NCBI GenBank assembly: GCA_038525525.1
Contig: JBCBHO010000002.1
Span: 756,902 to 820,901, forward strand
Length of the DNA stretch: 64,000 nt
Origin: Shimia_B sp038525525
GTDB lineage: Bacteria > Pseudomonadota > Alphaproteobacteria > Rhodobacterales > Rhodobacteraceae
Reading direction: 5' to 3'
Positions 1 to 7,472 of the stretch are shown here, piece by piece (within the stretch, counting starts at the first letter, position 1; every line of letters begins with the position of its first letter). A program made the position numbers and the translations under genes. The notes under the pieces were generated by a model that had not been told where the DNA came from, did no database searches, and saw only the letters and a program-made list of their open reading frames with translations.

Positions 1-1
1 C

Positions 2-196
2 AATCAGGTCACCGTCGGCGCGATGCAGGCGGTCGCGCGGCATTTCGACATGTTCACCGTGGCGGGGTCGGTCGAATCAAAGGCTGACGCAGAAACCCTC
101 ACCGCGATGGGTATTGATTGCCTCCAGGGCTTCCATTTCGGCGCGCCATCTCTTTCCCCTCCCTGGCGTGAGCCCCCGGAACGGCGCCGAATATAG
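2..196 (+). CDS. EAL-domain protein, C-terminal fragment (probable cyclic-di-GMP phosphodiesterase)
   Basis: The window opens inside this gene; the last 64 codons can be read in frame 2 and end at a TAG. The visible stretch AETLTAMGIDCLQGFHFGAP is the usual C-terminal end of an EAL domain, in which a conserved pair of residues in D-x-x-Q-G-[FY] closes the barrel. EAL domains hydrolyse c-di-GMP to pGpG. The upstream part, with the EAL motif and any sensory or GGDEF domain, lies outside the window, so activity and localisation cannot be judged. A roughly 190-base gap separates it from phaA, in which I see no clear terminator. Confidence 0.75.
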   Translation, partial: NQVTVGAMQAVARHFDMFTVAGSVESKADAETLTAMGIDCLQGFHFGAPSLSPPWREPPERRRI

Positions 197-384
197 CCCC
201 GCACTCGCGCGCCATGCTTTGCGCGCAACCCGGAAATGCCCTCCTCTGACCATGTTAGCGCGCACGTCGCGTTGCGTTGTGCCCGTGGGTAACTTACCAC
301 CGAGCCAACTGACGGGGCGGTGCCCCTCGTGCGAACGGGCCCCCGCGCTGTCTGACGAGACGCAAAGAGAGGAGTCCCTCAACC

Positions 385-1560
385 ATGACCAACGTCGTCA
401 TCGCCTCAGCCGCCCGCACTGCCGTGGGCTCATTCGGAGGCAGCTTCGCCAACACCCCGGCCCACGATCTCGGCGCCGCCGTGCTCGAAGAGCTCGTGGC
501 CCGTGCCGGGATCGAGAAAGGCGAGGTGTCCGAGACGATCCTCGGCCAGGTCCTCACCGCGGCCCAGGGACAGAACCCGGCGCGCCAGGCCCACATCAAC
601 GCGGGCCTGCCCAAGGAAAGCGCCGCATGGTCGATCAATCAGGTATGCGGGTCAGGTCTCCGCGCCGTGGCACTCGCGGCTCAACACATCCAGCTGGGCG
701 ATGCAGATATCGTCGCGGCAGGCGGCCAGGAGAACATGACGCTCTCTCCCCACGCCGCGCACCTTCGCGCCGGGCACAAGATGGGCGATGTCAGCTACAT
801 CGACACGATGATCCGCGACGGCCTCTGGGACGCCTTCAACGGCTACCACATGGGCCAGACCGCCGAGAACGTGGCCGAGCAATGGCAGATCAGCCGCGAA
901 ACGCAGGACGAATTCGCGCTGGCCTCCCAGAACAAGGCCGAGGCCGCCCAGAAGGCCGGCAAATTCGATGACGAGGTCGTGGCGTTCACCGTGAAGACCC
1001 GCAAGGGCGACATCGTCGTCGATAAGGATGAATACATCCGCCACGGCGCCACGATCGAAGGGATGCAAAAGCTGCGCCCCGCCTTCGCCCGCGATGGTTC
1101 GGTCACGGCTGCCAACGCATCCGGCCTCAATGACGGCGCGGCGGGCGCCCTGTTGATGAGCGCCGAAGAGGCGGAGAAGCGGGGCATCGAGCCCCTCGCG
1201 CGGATCGCGTCCTACGCAACGGCGGGCCTCGATCCCTCCATCATGGGCGTCGGCCCGATCCATGCGTCCCGGAAGGCGCTCGAGAAAGCGGGCTGGAAGC
1301 CTGAGGATCTCGACCTCGTGGAGGCCAATGAGGCCTTTGCAGCGCAGGCCTGCGCCGTGAACAAGGACATGGGCTGGGATCCGGCGATCGTAAACGTGAA
1401 TGGCGGCGCCATCGCCATCGGCCATCCGATCGGCGCGTCCGGCGCTCGCATACTGAATACGCTGCTCTTCGAGATGAAGCGTCGGGACGCCAAGAAAGGC
1501 CTCGCGACGCTCTGCATCGGCGGCGGCATGGGCGTCGCCATGTGCTTGGAGCGCGACTAA
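385..1560 (+). CDS. phaA: acetyl-CoA C-acetyltransferase (beta-ketothiolase), PHB pathway
   Basis: This 391-residue protein is full length for thiolases of the PhaA/AtoB type, which condense two acetyl-CoA into acetoacetyl-CoA in the cytoplasm. The nucleophilic cysteine is Cys88 in INQVCGSGLRAV, the catalytic His sits in IAIGHPIGASG, and the second active-site Cys lies in CIGGGMGVA near the C terminus. The start ATG follows a GAGAGGAG-like ribosome site at about 366-373. phaB follows 81 bases downstream on the same strand, so the pair very likely forms a phaAB operon for polyhydroxybutyrate precursor supply; no phaC synthase lies in the window. A role in acetoacetate degradation is possible because the reaction is reversible. 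Confidence 0.95.
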   Translation: MTNVVIASAARTAVGSFGGSFANTPAHDLGAAVLEELVARAGIEKGEVSETILGQVLTAAQGQNPARQAHINAGLPKESAAWSINQVCGSGLRAVALAAQHIQLGDADIVAAGGQENMTLSPHAAHLRAGHKMGDVSYIDTMIRDGLWDAFNGYHMGQTAENVAEQWQISRETQDEFALASQNKAEAAQKAGKFDDEVVAFTVKTRKGDIVVDKDEYIRHGATIEGMQKLRPAFARDGSVTAANASGLNDGAAGALLMSAEEAEKRGIEPLARIASYATAGLDPSIMGVGPIHASRKALEKAGWKPEDLDLVEANEAFAAQACAVNKDMGWDPAIVNVNGGAIAIGHPIGASGARILNTLLFEMKRRDAKKGLATLCIGGGMGVAMCLERD

Positions 1561-1569
1561 TCACACATC

Positions 1570-1594
1570 GTGCGCGCAATATTGTTGCGCGCAC
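1570..1594 (+). promoter_or_regulatory. perfect 10-bp hairpin between phaA and phaB
   Basis: A perfect inverted repeat GTGCGCGCAA / TTGCGCGCAC with a five-base TATTG loop begins nine bases after the phaA stop. It has no U-tract, so it looks less like an intrinsic terminator than an RNA-stabilising or attenuating intercistronic hairpin, or a DNA operator. PhaR-type regulators of alphaproteobacterial PHB genes are known to favour TGC-rich repeats; whether this is such a site is inference. Confidence 0.5.
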
Positions 1595-1641
1595 AACCCC
1601 TCAGGGCTAACAAACTTCAAAACACTATCGGGAGGACACAC

Positions 1642-2364
1642 ATGTCCCGCATCGCACTCGTCACCGGCGGCAGCCGCGGCATCGGCGCAGCCATCTCCAA
1701 GGAACTGAAGGCGCAGGGCTATGCAGTCGCGGCGACCTATGCCGGCAACGACCAGGCTGCCGCCCAGTTCTCTGAGGAGACGGGCATCAAGACCTACAAG
1801 TGGAACGTCGCGGACTATGACAGCTCCAAGGCGGGGATTGAGCAGGTGGAGGCCGATCTCGGCCCCATCGACACTGTCGTGGCCAATGCGGGCATCACCC
1901 GCGACGCACCCTTCCACAAGATGACGCCCGAGAAGTGGCACGAGGTCATCGACACGAACCTCACCGGGGTCTTCAACACCATCCACCCCGTCTGGCCCGG
2001 CATGCGCGAGCGCAAGTTCGGCCGCGTGATCGTCATCTCCTCGATCAACGGCCAGAAAGGGCAATTCGGTCAGGTGAACTACGCGGCGACGAAGGCCGGC
2101 GATCTCGGCATCGTCAAGAGCCTAGCGCAGGAAGGTGCTCGGGCTGGTATCACGGCGAACGCGATCTGCCCCGGCTACATCGCCACGGAGATGGTGATGG
2201 CGATCGACGAGGCGATCCGTGACAAGATCATCGCCGGCATCCCTGCAGGCCGGCTAGGGGAACCCGAGGAAATCGCGAAGTGCGTCGCCTTCCTCGCATC
2301 CGAGGACAGCGGCTTCATCAACGGTTCGACGATTTCCGCCAACGGTGCGCAATTCTTCGTCTGA
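1642..2364 (+). CDS. phaB: acetoacetyl-CoA reductase (NADPH), PHB pathway
   Basis: This 240-residue short-chain dehydrogenase reduces acetoacetyl-CoA to (R)-3-hydroxybutyryl-CoA. The N-terminal cofactor loop reads TGGSRGIG, followed by the NAG motif in VVANAGITRDAPFHKM, the catalytic Ser in VISSINGQKGQ and the Tyr/Lys pair in VNYAATKAG. The PhaB-specific flavour is clear from ITRDAPFHKM and AICPGYIATEMV. The frame stays open 24 codons further upstream, but the ATG at 1642 is preceded by a strong GGAGG at 1631-1635 and matches family length. It follows phaA and ends at a strong terminator, which closes the operon. Confidence 0.95.
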   Translation: MSRIALVTGGSRGIGAAISKELKAQGYAVAATYAGNDQAAAQFSEETGIKTYKWNVADYDSSKAGIEQVEADLGPIDTVVANAGITRDAPFHKMTPEKWHEVIDTNLTGVFNTIHPVWPGMRERKFGRVIVISSINGQKGQFGQVNYAATKAGDLGIVKSLAQEGARAGITANAICPGYIATEMVMAIDEAIRDKIIAGIPAGRLGEPEEIAKCVAFLASEDSGFINGSTISANGAQFFV

Positions 2365-2370
2365 TTGCAA

Positions 2371-2400
2371 AAAGGGCCGCCCTTTGTCGGGGCGGCCCTC
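2371..2400 (+). terminator. rho-independent-type terminator after phaB
   Basis: Seven bases after the phaB stop there is a 9-bp perfect stem AGGGCCGCC (2373-2381) / GGCGGCCCT (2391-2399) with a nine-base loop. A-residues precede the stem and only a short pyrimidine tract follows, so it may also serve the convergent 47-codon gene ending at 2424, for which the A-run would be the U-tract. Confidence 0.7.
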
Positions 2401-2423
2401 GCTACTGTTCGGTCACGCGGCTG

Positions 2424-2567
2424 CTAGGCAGCTGAGGCGACCGGAGCAGGTCTTCCGGAAAAGAATGACTTGATCCATTCCACCCCCGCCGCGAAGGCGG
2501 CGGCGCGCTCAGCATGGGCGCGTGCGATTGCGTCACGATGGGCTTCTGTTGTGGCAACTTCGAACAT
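2424..2567 (-). CDS. small conserved-looking protein, 47 aa, divergent from LysR regulator
   Basis: This short gene encodes MFEVATTEAHRDAIARAHAE followed by an Ala-rich amphipathic helix, a WIKSFF segment and an RPAPVASAA tail. The start at 2567 is chosen because AAGGA lies just upstream on this strand; the longer open frame to 2636 has no ribosome site and its extra residues look non-coding. Small proteins of this kind (amphipathic helix, no Cys, no membrane segment) are common in Rhodobacteraceae next to GcvA-like LysR regulators, as I recall. Function unknown. It is transcribed away from the LysR gene across a 111-base shared region and may be that regulator's target. Confidence 0.6.
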   Translation of the reverse strand: MFEVATTEAHRDAIARAHAERAAAFAAGVEWIKSFFSGRPAPVASAA

Positions 2568-2658
2568 GGCGGGGTCCTTTCGGGTCGGTGTCTGTCGTCT
2601 TGAATTGAATATGGAAGCGCCATCGCCCTCGAACAAACGAGACTTGTGAGCCCCTCAA

Positions 2659-2673
2659 TTAAGCTATACTTAA
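2659..2673. promoter_or_regulatory. LysR-type T-N11-A box upstream of the LysR gene
   Basis: TTAAG-CTATA-CTTAA is a perfect interrupted palindrome of the T-N11-A form typical of LysR recognition sites, and it ends only six bases before the LysR start codon. It sits in the divergent region with the 47-aa gene, so autoregulation is plausible. No Shine-Dalgarno sequence fits between the palindrome and the ATG. Confidence 0.55.
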
Positions 2674-2678
2674 CTGAT

Positions 2679-3614
2679 ATGTCGGACCGCCTTCCACCGC
2701 TCACCGCCTTGCGTGCCTTCGAGGCCGCCGCTCGGCACATGTCTTTTGCGAAGGCGGCCGAAGAGCTCAGCGTGACCCCCGCGGCCCTATCCTTCCAGAT
2801 CAAGAGCTTGGAAGAGCACTTGGGCGAGCCCGTATTTCGCCGCCTGAACCGCGCAGTGGAGCTCACGGAGGCAGGCCGCGCGCTCGCTCCGGGTTGCTCT
2901 GACGGGTTCGCAGCGTTGCAAGGGGCCTGGCGCGCAGTCCGCCGCCTCTCGGATCAGACAAATCTAACTGTCACCGCTGGCCCAGCCTTCACCGCGAAAT
3001 GGCTTGCCCCGCGGCTTTTCGACTTTGCTCAAGCCCATCCAGAGATCGAGCTGCGCTTTTCCGCATCCTTGCGCATGATGGACTTCAACCGTGACGGCGT
3101 GGATGTGGCGATCCGCTTTGGCCTCGGCCCGGATGAGGGGCTTTTCTCGATGCCCATGGCCTCGGAATGGGTGACGCCCGTGATGCTGCCGGAACTGGCG
3201 CAGCGCTATCACACGCCAGAAAGCCTTCGGGATGCGCCGTTGATCACGGATCTTTCCATCGATTTCCTCGATCCCAATCCGGACTGGGCGGCATGGTTTC
3301 GCGCGGCCGGCGTCGTCGCGCCGGACGAGATACACGGCCCCAAGTTCAGCCAGGCGGACCATGCCGTCGACGCAGCCCTCGCCGGCGTGGGGGTTGTCCT
3401 CGGGCGCCGCGCCCTCTGCATCAAGGACATTGCCGAGGGCCGTCTTGTTGCGCCCTACAAGATCGCGCTCTCCACCGGCGCGCGGTTCCGCTTCCTCTGC
3501 CCCGAAGGCCTCGAGAACAGACCGCAGATCAAGGCATTCCGTGACTGGATGCTCGCTGAGATCGAAAAAACCCGCGACGTGGCCGAAAGCTTCGACGTGC
3601 GCGAGATCGCGTGA
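2679..3614 (+). CDS. LysR-family transcriptional regulator, GcvA-like
   Basis: The 311-residue protein has the LysR layout: an N-terminal winged helix-turn-helix (LTALRAFEAAARHMSFAKAA, then TPAALSFQIKSLEEHLG and VFRRLNRAVELTEAG) and a periplasmic-binding-protein-like effector domain from about residue 90. The start PPLTALRAFEAAARH is the GcvA/AmpR subfamily form. The ATG at 2679 is the usual start; an upstream in-frame GTG at 2646 would add an atypical 11-residue leader. It overlaps the downstream EamA transporter by four bases (GTGA), so the two are co-translated and the regulator may control that exporter and/or the divergent small gene. The effector is unknown. Confidence 0.85.
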   Translation: MSDRLPPLTALRAFEAAARHMSFAKAAEELSVTPAALSFQIKSLEEHLGEPVFRRLNRAVELTEAGRALAPGCSDGFAALQGAWRAVRRLSDQTNLTVTAGPAFTAKWLAPRLFDFAQAHPEIELRFSASLRMMDFNRDGVDVAIRFGLGPDEGLFSMPMASEWVTPVMLPELAQRYHTPESLRDAPLITDLSIDFLDPNPDWAAWFRAAGVVAPDEIHGPKFSQADHAVDAALAGVGVVLGRRALCIKDIAEGRLVAPYKIALSTGARFRFLCPEGLENRPQIKAFRDWMLAEIEKTRDVAESFDVREIA

Positions 3615-4468
3615 GCCGGGCCACGGCGCTGGGATCCGGCGCGATCCTCCTTTGGTCGCTCCTGGCGCTCTTCACCGTGGGCGCGTCGGATGTGCCGCCC
3701 CTGATGCTCAATGCGCTGTGCTTTTCGATCGCAACGGTCATTGGCACCGCCTGGATCACGGCCACGGGCAGTTGGGGACAGCTTCGCGGGATACCTCCGG
3801 CGGCCTATGCCGTGGGCGTCACCGGGCTTGCGGGCTACCACCTCCTCTATTTTCTCGCGCTGCGGAATGCACCTGCGGCGGAGGCTGGCCTCATTGCCTA
3901 TTTGTGGCCTCTCCTGATCGTACTTCTGTCCGGGCTTTTGCCCGGAGAACGCCTGCGCAGCGGCCACATCCTGGGAGCGGCAGCGGGCTTTGCAGGCGTG
4001 GCCCTCCTTGTCGGCGTGCGTGGCTTTACCGATGCAAGCGCGCTTCCCGGATACCTTCTCGCGCTGGCCTGCGCCTTCGCTTGGGCAGGCTATTCCGTGC
4101 TGTCGCGCCGCTTTGGGGCGGTGCCCACCGCGGCAGTCACGATCTTCTGCGCGGCCGCCGCCGCGCTCTCTGCCGTGGGCTCCGCGCTCTTCGAGGCCCC
4201 CGCATGGCCGGAGCCTGGCGCATGGCGCGCCATCATTGCCCTTGGCCTCGGCCCCATCGGGCTGGCATTCTTTCTATGGGATGTCGGGATGAAGAGGGGA
4301 GATATCCAGCTACTCGGCGTGCTCAGCTACGGCGCGCCGCTGCTCTCAACCCTCATTCTCATATTGGCGGGGGTGGCTGAGCCCACTCCCGCCCTCCTCT
4401 CGGCGGCCATTCTCATCACGGGAGGTGCCGCAATCGCAGCCCGCGCGGGGCGGCGCGCTAACTCGTAA
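3611..4468 (+). CDS. EamA/DMT-family membrane transporter
   Basis: This 285-residue protein is almost entirely hydrophobic, with about ten transmembrane helices in two EamA repeats (residues ~1-130 and ~140-280), the fold of drug/metabolite exporters such as YddG or RhaT. A Gly/Pro-rich segment GPIGLAFFLWDVGMKRGDIQ in the second repeat is typical of aromatic-amino-acid-exporter-like members. The GTG start overlaps the stop of the LysR gene, so the pair forms an operon. The substrate cannot be told from sequence. The 3' end overlaps by 11 bases the convergent YdcH-like gene. Confidence 0.85.
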   Translation: MSRATALGSGAILLWSLLALFTVGASDVPPLMLNALCFSIATVIGTAWITATGSWGQLRGIPPAAYAVGVTGLAGYHLLYFLALRNAPAAEAGLIAYLWPLLIVLLSGLLPGERLRSGHILGAAAGFAGVALLVGVRGFTDASALPGYLLALACAFAWAGYSVLSRRFGAVPTAAVTIFCAAAAALSAVGSALFEAPAWPEPGAWRAIIALGLGPIGLAFFLWDVGMKRGDIQLLGVLSYGAPLLSTLILILAGVAEPTPALLSAAILITGGAAIAARAGRRANS

Positions 4469-4622
4469 GTCGTTCAATCTCCTGTTTGAGTTGAAGCTTT
4501 TGCTTCTTGAGCTTCTTGACCTCCAGCGTGTCGATACCGGGCGCACGCTGGGCCGTCTCGACAGCCTCTGCAAGAGTTGCGTGTTTCCGCTTCAGCTCCA
4601 CCAGGTGGGAATTCAAGCTCAT
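4458..4622 (-). CDS. YdcH/DUF465-family small protein, 54 aa
   Basis: Reading the minus strand from ATG at 4622 gives a highly charged peptide beginning MSLNSHLVELKRKHATLAEA, with PGIDTLEVKKLKKQKLQLKQ later and ending EIERLTS. This is the DUF465/YdcH pattern: two helices of a short coiled coil around a D-x-x-[EV]-x-x-L-K-K-[EQ]-K-L-x-L-K motif. Family members are widespread in proteobacteria and of unknown function. The coding sequence overlaps the convergent EamA gene by 11 bases. The AAAGGAG ribosome site lies just upstream of the start. Confidence 0.85.
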   Translation of the reverse strand: MSLNSHLVELKRKHATLAEAVETAQRAPGIDTLEVKKLKKQKLQLKQEIERLTS

Positions 4623-4659
4623 CGTGCATCTCCTTTGTTTGAACTGTCATATGACACCA

Positions 4660-4675
4660 CAGAATCGAGATTCTG
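4660..4675. promoter_or_regulatory. inverted repeat upstream of the YdcH-like gene
   Basis: CAGAATC-GA-GATTCTG is a perfect 7-bp palindrome with a two-base centre, 38 bases upstream of the minus-strand YdcH-like start. No other gene begins nearby, so if it is an operator it would act on that small gene; it could instead end the TrmN6 transcript region behind it. Function is inference. Confidence 0.4.
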
Positions 4676-4737
4676 TCACGCTGCAGCCGCGAGGCCCGCG
4701 CGAGCGCGAGCATGACCGGCCAGACATTGCCAATTCA

Positions 4738-5463
4738 TTAATCCGGGAAGGGCAGCGGCGCGCCATCGTGAAGGACGGCGTGGATCGCTGGCACATAATC
4801 CGGGTGATCGCCTTCGTGGGTTGGAGCAGCGTGGAGCGTGAGCGGCGCATGGAGGCGAAATGGCGCGCGCCCATCCTTGCGCGCGCGCACCAGGACGAGA
4901 TGCGCCGCGCGCCCCACCCGTGCTTGCAGTGGGAGCACTTCAACGGATCCAAGCGGCATAGCTCCGAGCAGATCCGGCAGCCGCTCGGCCCGGTGGATCA
5001 CCGTGAGCACGCCCCTTGCCCTGAGCCGCTTCGCGGCAACCTCAAGCCAGGTTCGAAGCGGTGTCTCCTCCGCGCGCGCCGCCTGCCGCCCCGCATCCGA
5101 GGCCGCGAGGCCCTGCGTGAAGTAGGGCGGGTTCATGATGACGTGGTGAAACTGGCGCTGACGGAGATCCGGCGGGAGCTGCGCGAGGTCCGTTTCAACA
5201 ACGTCGACACCGTTCTTCTGGGCCAGCGCAGCATAAAACGGCTGTACTTCGACGCCCGTCACGGTCGCGCCAGTGCGCTCTGAAAGGCAAAGCGATGCCA
5301 CGCCCACGCCGCAGCCAAGCTCCAGCACCGTGTCGCCCGCCTGCGCCGGACACGCCGCCGCCAAGAGCACCGCGTCCACGCCCGAACGATACCCCTTCGC
5401 GGGCTGCCATGCGCGCACGCGGCCACCGAGAAAGGCGTCATGGGTAATGGCGTCTGTTTTCAC
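4738..5463 (-). CDS. tRNA1(Val) A37 N6-methyltransferase-like (TrmN6 family)
   Basis: The 241-residue protein is a Rossmann-fold SAM-dependent methyltransferase. Motif I is VLELGCGVGVASLCLSER, the acidic SAM-ribose contact lies in TGVEVQPFY, and the catalytic NPPY motif (HHVIMNPPYFTQG) identifies an N6-adenine-type enzyme. The start region with YRSGVDAVLLAA is typical of the YfiC/TrmN6 family that methylates A37 of tRNA1(Val). Its start codon overlaps the stop of the upstream DUF2007 gene by four bases (ATGA), a pairing often seen in Rhodobacteraceae. A protein or other RNA target cannot be ruled out. Confidence 0.85.
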   Translation of the reverse strand: MKTDAITHDAFLGGRVRAWQPAKGYRSGVDAVLLAAACPAQAGDTVLELGCGVGVASLCLSERTGATVTGVEVQPFYAALAQKNGVDVVETDLAQLPPDLRQRQFHHVIMNPPYFTQGLAASDAGRQAARAEETPLRTWLEVAAKRLRARGVLTVIHRAERLPDLLGAMPLGSVEVLPLQARVGRAAHLVLVRARKDGRAPFRLHAPLTLHAAPTHEGDHPDYVPAIHAVLHDGAPLPFPD

Positions 5464-5675
5464 CTGCCCAGATCGACATCGTTGTCGCGCAGGATGGCCT
5501 CAGCCATGAAAAGATCGCGGTCCGCCACCATCATCCGGCGCGGCAGAACACCGATGGAGCCCTCGAGCACGCTCATATTTGCGTCCATCACGAAAACCGC
5601 TATGTCCTCTCCCGACAAGAGAGCCTCGGCAAACGCGATCACGGTTGGGTCGTTGCTGCGCAGAAGTTCTTTCAT
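5460..5675 (-). CDS. DUF2007-family putative signal-transducing protein, 71 aa
   Basis: This compact alpha/beta protein starts MKELLRSNDPTVIAFAEALL and has the DUF2007 features: an N-terminal helix for which the neighbouring residues are LRTND-like, a central strand ending in the hydrophobic core of AVFVMDANMSVLEGS, and a C-terminal R-R-M-M-V stretch. The ATG at 5675 is preferred over the in-frame GTG two codons upstream because GGGGTGG sits correctly ahead of it. It is translationally coupled to the downstream TrmN6-like gene. The family is annotated as putative signal transduction, but its biochemical role is not established. Confidence 0.8.
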   Translation of the reverse strand: MKELLRSNDPTVIAFAEALLSGEDIAVFVMDANMSVLEGSIGVLPRRMMVADRDLFMAEAILRDNDVDLGR

Positions 5676-5728
5676 ATCCACCCCATTAAGCGCCGCCTCA
5701 CGCGGTGTCGAGAATTGGAGCCGCGGGC

Positions 5729-6730
5729 ATGGGCCTCGATCACGCTGCCACGAAACCGCATGAGCGCATGGCGGAGGCCTTGGCCGACGAACTCGACGCC
5801 GTGAACGCCCTGATCAGGGAGCGGATGGCATCAGAACACGCGCCGCGCATCCCGGAGGTGACGGCTCACCTCGTGGAAGCGGGTGGCAAGCGGCTGCGCC
5901 CGATGCTCACGCTCGCCTCGGCCAAGCTCTGCGGCTACGGCGGCCCGTATCATGTCCATTTGGCGGCAACGGTGGAATTCATCCACACGGCCACCCTTCT
6001 CCACGATGACGTGGTGGACGAAAGCCGCCAGCGCCGCGGCCGACCCACGGCCAATCTTCTCTGGGACAATCAGTCGAGCGTTCTGGTGGGAGACTATCTC
6101 TTCGCGCGGTCGTTCCAGCTGATGGTGGAGACAGGCTCACTCAAGGTGCTCGACATCCTCTCGAACGCCGCGGCGACGATCGCGGAAGGAGAGGTGCTGC
6201 AGCTGTCCGTGGCCCAGCAGATCGCGACGACGGAAGACACCTACATCCAGGTCGTCCGCGGCAAGACCGCCGCACTCTTCTCCGCGGCCACGGAGGTGGG
6301 CGGTGTGATCGCAGGGCAGCCCGAGCGCGTGCAGACAGCCCTCTTCGACTATGGAGACGCGCTCGGCATTGCCTTCCAGATGGTGGATGACCTGCTGGAT
6401 TATGGCGGCACGTCGGGCGTCATCGGCAAGAACGTGGGCGACGATTTCCGCGAGCGGAAGCTCACGCTCCCGGTCATCCGCGCCATCGCCGCCGCTGACG
6501 CGGATGAGCGCGCCTTCTGGGCGCGTGTCATCGGCAAAGGCGAGCAGCACGAGGGCGATCTTGCGCAGGCCTTGGCGCTCATGGGCAAGCACGGCACGCT
6601 GGAAAGCACGAGAGACACCGCGCAGGCCTATGTCGCGAAAGCCAAGACCGCGCTGGCGGCGACGCCGGAGCATCCGCTGCGCGACATGCTCCACGATCTC
6701 GCCGACTACGTCGTCGCGCGCGTCAGCTAA
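5729..6730 (+). CDS. ispB: trans-polyprenyl (octa/decaprenyl) diphosphate synthase
   Basis: The 333-residue protein has both aspartate-rich motifs of trans-prenyltransferases: the first in LLHDDVVDESRQRRG, the second in FQMVDDLLDYGG, together with the GGKRLRP isopentenyl-diphosphate-binding motif and GDYLFARSF. It elongates farnesyl or geranylgeranyl diphosphate to the long side chain of ubiquinone. Small residues ahead of the first aspartate-rich motif are consistent with a long-chain product, probably C50 in an alphaproteobacterium. The ATG at 5729 is chosen over an upstream GTG because of a GGAG site and family length. ubiA, which attaches the chain, lies at 38931 in this window. Its 3' end overlaps the convergent IspE-like gene by eight bases. 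Confidence 0.93.
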   Translation: MGLDHAATKPHERMAEALADELDAVNALIRERMASEHAPRIPEVTAHLVEAGGKRLRPMLTLASAKLCGYGGPYHVHLAATVEFIHTATLLHDDVVDESRQRRGRPTANLLWDNQSSVLVGDYLFARSFQLMVETGSLKVLDILSNAAATIAEGEVLQLSVAQQIATTEDTYIQVVRGKTAALFSAATEVGGVIAGQPERVQTALFDYGDALGIAFQMVDDLLDYGGTSGVIGKNVGDDFRERKLTLPVIRAIAAADADERAFWARVIGKGEQHEGDLAQALALMGKHGTLESTRDTAQAYVAKAKTALAATPEHPLRDMLHDLADYVVARVS

Positions 6731-7472
6731 GCGTCGTCTCTGCCACCCACCATTCCGGGTGGAGCGCCTCGAGATGCGCGGCCGCACCCTGGGCCGTTGC
6801 AGCGTCCGGGTAGATCGCATAGCAGATCGCCCCTCCCGGGATCACCGCGGCAAGGCTCGCGCCGGGCGTGAGCGCAAGCTCATCAAGCATCTCTTGGATC
6901 GCCGGCTCGTCTGCATCCGTTTCAACGTGACCACGCAGCCAATCCGCCACCTCCTCGGGCGTCGAGAGATCATCTGGCGGCTCCGGGATCGTCGCGACCT
7001 GAGGGCCGCGGCCGGCTCCGAGCTCATGATCCGCGTGGAGCAGAACGACCGGAAGCCTTGGGAGGTCCACGGCGGTCAGCTGATTGGCGGCGGGTTCGAT
7101 CAGCGCCGCGGCGCCGCGGCGGACAGTCAGGCCCTCGAGCTCACGCTCGCTCGGCGATTCCACGTCCAGTGCCGCGACCATGGCGGTGATCCCGAGTGCC
7201 GGGTCGAAGGGCAAATCCTTCTTGACCGTAAGCCCACCGGTCGTTGACTGCGCCACCACGAGAGCAAAGGCCGCTGCCTGCCGCTCGGCTTCCGTGCCGG
7301 GCTCGATGTCGCCAAAGGGCCCCTGCCAGGTGATCCCGTCTCGGCTCGCCGGCGATGAGGTCAGGGTGTCGCCGAGACTTGCAAGGGTCAGAAGCGTCCG
7401 TCCGTCACGGCCCGCAGCGAGCGGGATGAGCGCGCGTGCGCGGCGCTCAACCTTCGTCGTTGGCGAGTTCAA
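6723..7472 (-). CDS. degenerate IspE-like protein (GHMP-kinase homologue lacking recognisable kinase motifs)
   Basis: The C-terminal third clearly resembles 4-diphosphocytidyl-2-C-methylerythritol kinase (IspE): STPEEVADWLRG, then LTPGASLAAVIPGGAICYAI and LEALHPEWWVAETTL correspond to the IspE end with its SGSGATCF loop and HP-WWV tail. The N-terminal half can still be aligned, but IspE's PAKINL is RALIPL here, the GGGSADA ATP loop after LTVKKDLP is missing (FDPALGITAMVAAL), LGADVP is not recognisable, and the SGSGA loop is IPGGA. The frame is open for about 249 codons. No ATG/GTG fits; a TTG at 7472 behind AGGAAGAAGG is the best start and overlaps the TPR gene by 26 bases. It is either a non-kinase descendant or an early pseudogene. 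Confidence 0.6.
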   Translation of the reverse strand: MNSPTTKVERRARALIPLAAGRDGRTLLTLASLGDTLTSSPASRDGITWQGPFGDIEPGTEAERQAAAFALVVAQSTTGGLTVKKDLPFDPALGITAMVAALDVESPSERELEGLTVRRGAAALIEPAANQLTAVDLPRLPVVLLHADHELGAGRGPQVATIPEPPDDLSTPEEVADWLRGHVETDADEPAIQEMLDELALTPGASLAAVIPGGAICYAIYPDAATAQGAAAHLEALHPEWWVAETTLS

